From contig NZ_JABAIA010000003.1 in the NCBI RefSeq assembly GCF_012641275.1, forward strand, positions 930,001 to 994,000: a stretch of DNA of 64,000 nt, written 5' to 3'. A program made the translations under genes and the position numbers. Positions within the stretch are counted from its first letter, which is position 1; each line of letters starts with the position of its first letter. This document shows positions 57,933 to 64,000 of this stretch, piece by piece. A model generated the notes under the pieces. It saw only the letters and a list, made by a program, of their open reading frames with translations. It searched no databases and was not told the origin of the DNA. The stretch is from Chitinophaga varians. GTDB lineage: Bacteria; Bacteroidota; Bacteroidia; Chitinophagales; Chitinophagaceae.

Positions 57933-58766
57933 ATGTCAGTGTTATTACACCATCTGAAAGTTTCACTTTTTTGTTTTTCTTTCTTTGTTTTCACGATGCC
58001 TGTGCATGCCCAGAAAGGTGCCGGCAAAGGAAAGTCCGCCTTTACGGTACGGTTGATGAACCTGGAGTCTGCCGCGAAAGAACCCTTCCGGTACAACGCC
58101 AGCCTGTATAACGGCAGCGGTCATACGCAGGTGTATGAATTAGGCGCCTCCGCACCAGAAGGCTGGAGCGTCCTGTTCCGGACTGAAGGCAGCCAGATAG
58201 CCGGGCTGCGGATGGACTCCGGCAGAACGCAGGACATAGCCATTGAAATCACCGCTGCGCCTTTGGTTAAACCAGGGAAATATACTATCCCGGTGGCCGC
58301 TATTACGCCAGGGGACACACTCCGTCTGAACGTGGAAGCGGTGGTAAAGGGCAACTATGGCGTGGAACTAACTACGCCGTCTGGAAGGCTCAGTGATGAT
58401 ATCACGGAAGGCCGCAGCAAACAAATCCAGCTGACGGTTAAAAACAGCGGCACGCTGCCGCTGGAAGCGCTGGAGCTGTCAGCGCAGGCCCCGGTATCAT
58501 GGACCGCTACGTTTGAACCGGCTAAAATAGACCGGCTGGAGCCGGGCAGGGAACAGCAGGTTACTGCCACACTGCAGGTCCCGGACAAGACGATCGCCGG
58601 CGATTATGTCACCAATTTTACGGCCAGAAATAACAACGTCAATAGCAACGCCACCTTCCGCATGACGGTGAAAACCTCTCTGCTGGCGGGATGGATCGGC
58701 ATCCTCGTCATCCTGGCATCCCTGGGAATAGTGTATTACCTGGTGCGTAAATACGGAAGGAGGTAG
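57933..58766 (+). CDS. NEW3-domain membrane protein, partner of ABC transporter
   Basis: A 277-residue protein. I chose ATG 57933 because it gives a clean signal peptide (hydrophobic VSLFCFSFFVFTM, then PVHAQ); a longer frame from GTG 57840 does not. Two Ig-like halves follow. The second (about 150-245: KQIQLTVKNSGTLPLEALELS, WTATFEPAKIDRLEPGREQQV, IAGDYVTNFTARN) is a NEW3 domain. A C-terminal membrane helix (LLAGWIGILVILASLGIVYYLV) and a basic tail place the domains outside the cytoplasmic membrane. It starts a three-gene operon with an ABC ATPase and permease, 5 bp before the next start. It is probably the extracytoplasmic component of that transporter. Confidence 0.88.
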   Translation: MSVLLHHLKVSLFCFSFFVFTMPVHAQKGAGKGKSAFTVRLMNLESAAKEPFRYNASLYNGSGHTQVYELGASAPEGWSVLFRTEGSQIAGLRMDSGRTQDIAIEITAAPLVKPGKYTIPVAAITPGDTLRLNVEAVVKGNYGVELTTPSGRLSDDITEGRSKQIQLTVKNSGTLPLEALELSAQAPVSWTATFEPAKIDRLEPGREQQVTATLQVPDKTIAGDYVTNFTARNNNVNSNATFRMTVKTSLLAGWIGILVILASLGIVYYLVRKYGRR

Positions 58767-58771
58767 CGCTT

Positions 58772-59749
58772 ATGGAGAATCCTATTATTGAACTGGATGG
58801 ACTGACAAAATACTACGGCGTTAAAAAAGCGGTGGACAATCTCTCCCTGAAAATCAATAAGGGAGAGATATTCGGGCTGCTCGGACCTAACGGTGCCGGT
58901 AAAACGACTACCATCCTGATGATGCTGGGACTGGCGGAGCCATCTGCGGGCCAGGCTGTGGTGTGCGGTATCAATGCTACCCGCAACCCCGTTGCGGTAA
59001 GGCGTAAAGTGGGCTATCTTCCTGATAGCGCCGGGTTTTATGATAACATGACCGCGCTTGATAATCTCCTGTACATCGGCCGGCTGAATGGGATCGCAGA
59101 ACAGGAAATTGCCGGCCGCGCAAAGAAGACGATGGAAATGGTGGGACTGGGGGCGGAGATGTATAAGAAAACAGGCGCTTACTCACGAGGTATGAAACAA
59201 CGTCTGGGCCTGGCAGACCTGCTCATCAGGGAACCGGACGTGATGATACTGGATGAACCCACGCTGGGCATAGACCCCAGCGGGATACGCGACTTTCTGC
59301 ACCTCATCCGGCAACTCAGCATGGAACAGGAACTGACGGTCATCCTGTCATCGCACCATCTCCACCAGATGCAGCAAATCTGCGACCGTGTGGGCATCTT
59401 CGTGGAAGGAAGACTGCTGGCGGAAGGAAATATCGAAACCTTGTCCGGCAGCTTGTTCGGTAAAGATTCCTATGTGACGCAGATAACTGTCAGAGAAGCG
59501 CTGTCAGCGCCGGAAGAGGTGGAGCGGCAGCTGCGCCGCCTCGAGGGCGTTACCAGCATCACTATCGGCGCAGACACCATAGAAGTGTCTTGCAGCACGG
59601 ATATCACGCCGGACATCGTAGGCTTCCTGGTGCAATATGGCCTGAACATTACCGGCGTGCATAAAAAGGAATATGGTCTGGATGAAATCTACCATCGTTT
59701 TTTTGAGAACAACATTAAAAAAGAAAATATCCAATGGGAGGCCCGCTAG
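58772..59749 (+). CDS. ABC transporter ATP-binding protein
   Basis: A 325-residue ATPase. Walker A is GPNGAGKTT near residue 37, the signature is YSRGMKQRLGLADLL, and Walker B is VMILDEPTLGIDP, followed by the H-loop SSHHLHQM. A C-terminal extension of about 100 residues (from KDSYVTQITVREAL) is typical of ABC-2-type exporters of the CcmA/NatA group. It couples ATP hydrolysis to the permease encoded downstream, whose start overlaps its end by 16 bp. Confidence 0.95.
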   Translation: MENPIIELDGLTKYYGVKKAVDNLSLKINKGEIFGLLGPNGAGKTTTILMMLGLAEPSAGQAVVCGINATRNPVAVRRKVGYLPDSAGFYDNMTALDNLLYIGRLNGIAEQEIAGRAKKTMEMVGLGAEMYKKTGAYSRGMKQRLGLADLLIREPDVMILDEPTLGIDPSGIRDFLHLIRQLSMEQELTVILSSHHLHQMQQICDRVGIFVEGRLLAEGNIETLSGSLFGKDSYVTQITVREALSAPEEVERQLRRLEGVTSITIGADTIEVSCSTDITPDIVGFLVQYGLNITGVHKKEYGLDEIYHRFFENNIKKENIQWEAR

Positions 59750-60732
59750 TTTATTTCAATAACATTTTGTCGAAGCAACGTGCCCGGAGCCCGTTTGAAG
59801 TGATGGTCCGCAAGGAGGTAGGGGACCATATCCGCAGCTGGCGGTTTATCATTATGTTGCTGCTGGTACTGTTTACTTTTGCCGGCGCCATGTACATATC
59901 ATTGTCCCACCTGGGGAAAGCGGTACGGGACGTAAATGACCCCGACCACGTTTTTGTGTACCTGAAATTGCTGACGACATCAGATAATTCATTGCCTACC
60001 TTTCACGTCTTTATCAGTTTCCTCGGCCCGTTGCTGGGCATAGCGCTGGGGTTTGATGCGGTAAACTCTGAAAAAAACAATGGCACGCTGGTACGCCTGC
60101 TGGCGCAGCCGGTGTACCGTGACAATCTTTTGCTGGCCAAGTTTTACGCGGCATTGCTCATTGTAGGCACGCTTTTTCTGAGCCTGGTATTACTGATGAC
60201 GGGAGCGGGGCTGATCCTTACCGGCGTTCCGATGGAAGCGGCTGAACTGTTCCGCATATTGGCATTTATAGTGCTGAGTGTGATATATGTCGGCTTTTGG
60301 CTAAGTCTTTCGATATGTCTTTCCGTGGCTTTCAGACATGCTGCCACTTCTGCGATTACTGCCATCGGCATATGGTTGTTCTTTACCGTCTTTTACCAGA
60401 TCATCGTGAACATGGTGGCCAGGGCGTTGTTGCCAGACCCGGCGTCATTACAGCCTGAACAGGTCATCGCCTACAACAATATCCTGATCTCCTTTTTCCG
60501 GGTGGCGCCAAGCCAGCTGTACACGGATGCGGCCACTACCTTGCTGATGCCGTCGGTACGAAGCCTGGGGCCACTTAGCATGGAGCAGATGGCCGGCGCT
60601 ATCCCTGCGCCGCTGCCTTTCAAAGAAAGCCTGATGATAGTTTGGCCGCAGGTGACAGGACTGCTCGCGGCATCTACGGCTTGTTTTGCGTGGGCATACT
60701 ATCTCTTTATGCGCAGGGAAATCAGGACGTAA
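59734..60732 (+). CDS. ABC-2 type transporter permease
   Basis: A 332-residue membrane protein starting inside the ATPase gene (16-bp overlap, translational coupling). The N-terminus is cytoplasmic (RSPFEVMVRKEVGDHIRSWR), followed by six predicted helices: about 45-67, 90-108, 140-170, 180-200, 210-235 and 305-325. The region NSEKNNGTLVRLLAQPVYRDNLLLAKF between helices 2 and 3 is the conserved ABC-2 loop, as in GldF- and NosY-like permeases. A large extracytoplasmic loop before the last helix could contact the NEW3 protein. Substrate unknown. Confidence 0.93.
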   Translation: MGGPLVYFNNILSKQRARSPFEVMVRKEVGDHIRSWRFIIMLLLVLFTFAGAMYISLSHLGKAVRDVNDPDHVFVYLKLLTTSDNSLPTFHVFISFLGPLLGIALGFDAVNSEKNNGTLVRLLAQPVYRDNLLLAKFYAALLIVGTLFLSLVLLMTGAGLILTGVPMEAAELFRILAFIVLSVIYVGFWLSLSICLSVAFRHAATSAITAIGIWLFFTVFYQIIVNMVARALLPDPASLQPEQVIAYNNILISFFRVAPSQLYTDAATTLLMPSVRSLGPLSMEQMAGAIPAPLPFKESLMIVWPQVTGLLAASTACFAWAYYLFMRREIRT

Positions 60733-60750
60733 CTTAGCGGTGGCATAGAT

Positions 60751-60789
60751 AAAAAGAGACCTGCGCTTACGTAGCGCAGGTCTCTTTTT
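60751..60789. terminator. terminator of the NEW3-ABC operon
   Basis: A perfect 17-bp stem (60751-60767 with 60773-60789, loop of 5) with A- and T-tracts built into its ends. It can stop transcription from both sides and also serves the converging POT gene. Confidence 0.92.
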
Positions 60790-60863
60790 ATACAAATATT
60801 TTTCCTGGAAAACGCGGGTGACAGAGTCACTTTGCGCCGGGAAAGAACATATAGCCGTAACTG

Positions 60864-62504
60864 TTATCTGACGGATTCCTTGAAGATCCTGTTCAGCCAG
60901 CGCAGCATCAGGAAAATCACAGCGGCCGCGCCTCCCAGCAACAGGAAGTTGACGAGGAAATAGTTCGCCTTGTTGTCATAGGTGTCCCATAACGTTGCCA
61001 GGATGCCTGACAGTTTGTTGCCAATAGAAGTGGCCAGGAACCAACCGCCCATCATCAGGGAGGTGATACGCGCGGGGCTCAGCTTGGAGACGAGGGACAA
61101 TCCCATCGGGCTGAGAAACAGTTCCCCTACGGTGATGATGCCGTAACATCCGATCAGCCACCAGGGCGATGCTTTGATAGCGCCGTTGCTGCATACGTAG
61201 ACCGCGCCCACCATCATCAGGGTGGAAAGGGCGGATATCAGCAGGCCCCAGGCTATCTTGGAAGGTGTGGAGGGCTCCTTGTCCCGTTTGCGCAACATGG
61301 CGAAGAAAAGTACGATCAATGGTGTCAGCGTGATCACAAAGAATGGATTGATGGACTGGAACAACTCTGTATTATACAGACTGATGCTTTGTCCTTCAGC
61401 GGGCATTTTCTCCGGCGCCACGTTTTTGAAATAAGGGACTTTGTCCCATACTTTCTGTGGTTTGCCGGCCGCGTCACGCACTACCCTGAATTCTTCATCG
61501 TAGGCCGTCACGGAGTCGGCTTTGTTCACCACTGTTTCGGCCAGGTACAGCCGCTGGGCGGGTTGCTGGATAGCGGAGGGTATTTCCCGGTCGGTGTAAT
61601 ACTGCGCCCAGGTGGTTAGCGCCGTGCCGTTCTGCTTAAATACGGCCCAGAACACGATAGACACTGCAAAGATGGCCAGCAGCGCGGAGAGCGGCTTGCG
61701 GTCTTTGGCATCGGCCTTGACCAGCAGCGAAACAAAAAACAATAAGATGGGAATACAGGCGAAGATGAATGCATCTGTGGAGTCAGAGCCGAAGATATTG
61801 CCCGGAATAAACCATGCGCCCAAACCTACTACGATGGCTGGCAGGAACACCACCGAGAAAATTTTGCTCAGCGGCATGTCTCCTTCCTGTACGGGCTTGC
61901 GCACGTCAGCGTGACGGTAATGTTTCATACCGATAATAAAAATCAGTACCCCGAGGAACATCCCGATACCGGCGGCAATAAAGGCGGCACCCCAGCCGAT
62001 GGTGTTGCGCAGGAAAGCTGCAAAGAAGTTGCAGATAAATGCGCCGATATTGATCCCCATGTAAAAAATATTATACCCGGTATCTTTCCGGCTGCGGTAC
62101 TTTTCATCACTGTACACATTTCCCAGCAAGGTGGAGATATTCGGTTTGAAAAAACCATTGCCAATACAGATCAATGCAAGGGACAGGTAAAACACGGTGA
62201 GGTTATGTACGGCCAGTCCCATATAACCAATGCCCATCAGTATCCCGCCAATGATAATCGATTTACTGTAACCCAGTTTACGGTCGGCTATCAGCCCACC
62301 GAGAAACGGTGTCAGGTATACGAAAGCGATGAAAGTCCCGAAGATATCCGCAGCAGTGGCACGGTCCATGCCCCAGCCACCTTTTGCCGTGTCGGTCAGG
62401 TACAACTGAAAAATCCCGAGGATCAGATAAAAACCAAAACGCTCCCACATCTCGGAGAGGAACAGGAAAGGCAATGCTGCCGGATGATTACTTGCTTTTT
62501 TCAT
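60864..62504 (-). CDS. POT/PTR-family proton-dependent peptide transporter
   Basis: A 546-residue inner-membrane protein from ATG 62504. Family marks: LSEMWERFGFY in helix 1 (the ExxERFxYY proton/peptide site), GGLIADRKLGY, FFKPNISTLLG and RKDTGYNIFYMGINIGAF. A large loop (about residues 290-385, rich in charged residues) splits the two halves, and the usual C-terminal GELFLSPMGLSLVSKLSP follows. It should import di- and tripeptides with protons, in line with the secreted proteases and SusCD genes nearby. Divergent from the TetR gene across a 224-bp spacer. Confidence 0.95.
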   Translation of the reverse strand: MKKASNHPAALPFLFLSEMWERFGFYLILGIFQLYLTDTAKGGWGMDRATAADIFGTFIAFVYLTPFLGGLIADRKLGYSKSIIIGGILMGIGYMGLAVHNLTVFYLSLALICIGNGFFKPNISTLLGNVYSDEKYRSRKDTGYNIFYMGINIGAFICNFFAAFLRNTIGWGAAFIAAGIGMFLGVLIFIIGMKHYRHADVRKPVQEGDMPLSKIFSVVFLPAIVVGLGAWFIPGNIFGSDSTDAFIFACIPILLFFVSLLVKADAKDRKPLSALLAIFAVSIVFWAVFKQNGTALTTWAQYYTDREIPSAIQQPAQRLYLAETVVNKADSVTAYDEEFRVVRDAAGKPQKVWDKVPYFKNVAPEKMPAEGQSISLYNTELFQSINPFFVITLTPLIVLFFAMLRKRDKEPSTPSKIAWGLLISALSTLMMVGAVYVCSNGAIKASPWWLIGCYGIITVGELFLSPMGLSLVSKLSPARITSLMMGGWFLATSIGNKLSGILATLWDTYDNKANYFLVNFLLLGGAAAVIFLMLRWLNRIFKESVR

Positions 62505-62668
62505 GTAAAATCAAATGGTGTACGTGATATAGGTTATGCATGACAGCTGCCGGCCGTACCAGCCGCTGCCAAACCGCTAAAATAAGGGAAAGATGGAAAT
62601 TATCAGCCTTTCTGTCCCTCCTTCCCGGAGTTTACACAAAAGCGGCTGAAAGAAAGGAAGGCGATCGT

Positions 62669-62711
62669 TTTTCGACTAAAATTAAAATTTGGTCGAAAAT
62701 AACTACCTTTG
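62669..62711 (+). promoter_or_regulatory. TetR-type operator and promoter of the tetR gene
   Basis: An inverted repeat, TTTTCGACTAAAATT (62669-62683) and AATTTGGTCGAAAA (62686-62699), lies directly upstream of TACCTTTG (62704-62711), an exact -7 box, 17 bp before the ATG. The palindrome covers the -33 position, as expected for autorepression. Confidence 0.65.
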
Positions 62712-62728
62712 CACTATTATAAAGAAAG

Positions 62729-63322
62729 ATGGCCACTGATAAAAGAACACATATATTATTAACAGCGCAGCAGCTTTTCCAGGAGAAAGGACTGGGCATG
62801 GTGACCATGGAAGACGTGGCCAGGGCGGCCGGGATGGGAAAAAGCTCGCTATATTATTATTTCAAAAGCAAGGAAGAGATCTTTAACGCGGTGCTGGAAA
62901 CGGAAATCAGTGAAATTCTCCTGGAAACCATGAAACGTATCAGCAGCAGGACATCCCTCCGGGACAAACTGCTGACGTTTGCCACGGTGAAGTTCGAAAT
63001 GGCAAGAAAACGCAAATCCCTCTACCGCACCATGGAGCTGGGCATGGACGCGGAAGCGCTGTCCAGGTACAACGAAACGAAAAAAGCAGTACACCTGCGG
63101 TACCTGCAGCAGGAAAAGGTCATCCTGCAGCAATTACTCATACAGGGCGGGGAAGACGGTGATATTAAGCCGCTGAAAACAGCCGAACTGGAAGAGGCGG
63201 TGTTTATTTTCCTGTCAGCGCTCAGAGGCATGAACCGGGAAATCAACGTGTTCGGAGCGGCTGAACAGGCAGACCGCATGCTGCCGGCATTTTGCCGGCT
63301 TTTCCTGCGGGGACTGCAATAA
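62729..63322 (+). CDS. TetR/AcrR-family transcriptional regulator
   Basis: A 197-residue protein. The N-terminal helix-turn-helix domain (about 5-55) is typical: ILLTAQQLFQEKGLGMVTMEDVARAAGMGKSSLYYYFKSKEEIFNAVL. The C-terminal ligand domain is all helical with no motif that reveals the ligand. It lies 46 bp before an MFS exporter gene. Operator-like half-sites occur both before itself and before the exporter, so it probably represses both until a toxic ligand binds. Confidence 0.94.
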   Translation: MATDKRTHILLTAQQLFQEKGLGMVTMEDVARAAGMGKSSLYYYFKSKEEIFNAVLETEISEILLETMKRISSRTSLRDKLLTFATVKFEMARKRKSLYRTMELGMDAEALSRYNETKKAVHLRYLQQEKVILQQLLIQGGEDGDIKPLKTAELEEAVFIFLSALRGMNREINVFGAAEQADRMLPAFCRLFLRGLQ

Positions 63323-63336
63323 AAATTTTTGTATAA

Positions 63337-63366
63337 AATTCGACCGGAAATTGATTTTAGTCTAAA
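63337..63366 (+). promoter_or_regulatory. second TetR-like operator, before the MFS gene
   Basis: ATTCGACCGGAAATT is followed by GATTTTAGTCTAAA. Both halves resemble the half-sites at 62669-62699 (CGACTAAAATT/CGACCAAATT). It ends 2 bp before the MFS start codon. Confidence 0.45.
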
Positions 63367-63368
63367 AG

Positions 63369-64000
63369 ATGAGCTTTCGACATACCTTCAGGGTTTTTGA
63401 ATCACGCAACTATAGCCTGTTTTTCTACGGCCAGCTGATATCACGCATCGGTATGTGGATGCAGCGCACTGCGGTGATATGGGTGGTGTACACGCTGACG
63501 CACTCGGTTTTCCTGGTGGGACTGACCACCTTCGCCGAGCAGTTCCCTTCGTTTTTATTGTCGCCGGCAGGCGGCATTGTGGCCGACAGATACGACCGTT
63601 ATAAAGTGCTGATGGCCACCCAGCTTGTCTCCGCCGTACAGGCGGTGGCGTTAACGCTGGTCTATCATTACAGCACCAATCCGCTCTGGGGGCTGCTGGG
63701 CCTGAGCGTATTGCTGGGCCTGGCCAACGCGTATGATGTGCCGTCCAGGCAGGCGATGGTCAACGATATTGTTCTCAACAAGGAAGACCTGGCAGGCGCC
63801 ATTGCGATGAATTCATCCCTGAACAACCTGTCAAGGCTGGTAGGACCGGCCCTGTCAGGCATTGTGCTGGCCCGCTACGGCGCCACGGCCTGTTTTATCG
63901 CCAACGCGGTCAGCTTCGTGGCGGTGATCATTTGTCTGACACTGATGAAGTTCCCGCAAAGGCAAATGACCAGACGCGGTAAAAATGCCTGGGCGGATTT
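63369..64000 (+). CDS. MFS exporter, EntS/MFS_3-like (3' partial)
   Basis: ATG 63369 opens a frame that is still open at the window end (210 codons visible). The sequence MSFRHTFRVFESRNYSLFFYGQLISRIGMWMQRTAVIWVVY is the usual start of MFS_3 permeases such as enterobactin exporter relatives. GGIVADRYDRYKVL is the conserved MFS loop 2-3 motif, and LANAYDVPSRQAMVNDIV and NNLSRLVGPALSGIVL follow. It is probably an efflux pump for small toxic molecules under control of the adjacent TetR protein. Confidence 0.92.
   Translation, partial: MSFRHTFRVFESRNYSLFFYGQLISRIGMWMQRTAVIWVVYTLTHSVFLVGLTTFAEQFPSFLLSPAGGIVADRYDRYKVLMATQLVSAVQAVALTLVYHYSTNPLWGLLGLSVLLGLANAYDVPSRQAMVNDIVLNKEDLAGAIAMNSSLNNLSRLVGPALSGIVLARYGATACFIANAVSFVAVIICLTLMKFPQRQMTRRGKNAWAD

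Overview
The window looks like chromosomal DNA of a soil Bacteroidota bacterium close to Chitinophaga. This is an inference from content: a SusC/SusD pair, several lipobox lipoproteins, a GH19 chitinase with a type IX secretion C-terminal domain, Bacteroidota-style promoters (-7 box TAnnTTTG), and GG-leader precursor peptides that start MKKK. I see no tRNA, rRNA, CRISPR array, insertion sequence or phage gene.

Positions 1-33318 are one reading frame, already open at base 1: the 3' part of a giant hybrid polyketide/non-ribosomal peptide synthetase of more than 11,100 residues. Its order is KS-AT-ACP-aminotransferase, then seven amino-acid modules, then a thioesterase. A polyketide extension followed by beta-transamination and a heptapeptide is the logic of iturin-type beta-amino lipopeptides, but here it lies on one polypeptide. 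The pocket residues suggest beta-amino acyl - Asn - D-Ser - D-Ile/Val - D-Asp - D-aliphatic - hydrophobic(?) - basic residue, probably cyclised by the TE. Modules 3 and 5 share a 3.3-kb near-duplicate. A strong terminator follows.

Positions 33.4-41.5 kb hold ordinary accessory genes: a small membrane protein, a parallel beta-helix lipoprotein, an Old Yellow Enzyme translationally coupled to an exported RidA-like protein, an RluA-type N-terminal region lacking its catalytic domain, a HEIGH metallopeptidase lipoprotein, another lipoprotein and a YdcF-like protein. Positions 41.5-48.2 kb (minus strand) hold a metallopeptidase with a discoidin domain, SusD and SusC, which suggests peptide or glycoprotein acquisition.

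Positions 48.5-52.3 kb are the most unusual part. Three short minus-strand genes encode GG-leader, Cys/Thr-rich peptides resembling class I lanthipeptide precursors. Two of them are too short or too embedded to be obvious. They flank a plus-strand four-gene operon (SPFH protein, two zinc-ribbon proteins, one uncharacterised protein) that resembles membrane-stress modules. The third precursor and the susC operon share an almost identical promoter carrying an ATCTTT-N2/3-AAAGAT palindrome. No lanthipeptide-modifying enzyme is in the window.

Positions 52.5-64.0 kb carry the GH19 chitinase, a divergent proline dehydrogenase, a serine beta-lactamase-like hydrolase, a GNAT acetyltransferase, a NEW3-domain/ABC-transporter operon, a POT peptide transporter, and a TetR regulator next to an MFS exporter cut by the window end. 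Matching TetR-type operator half-sites lie before both the regulator and the exporter.
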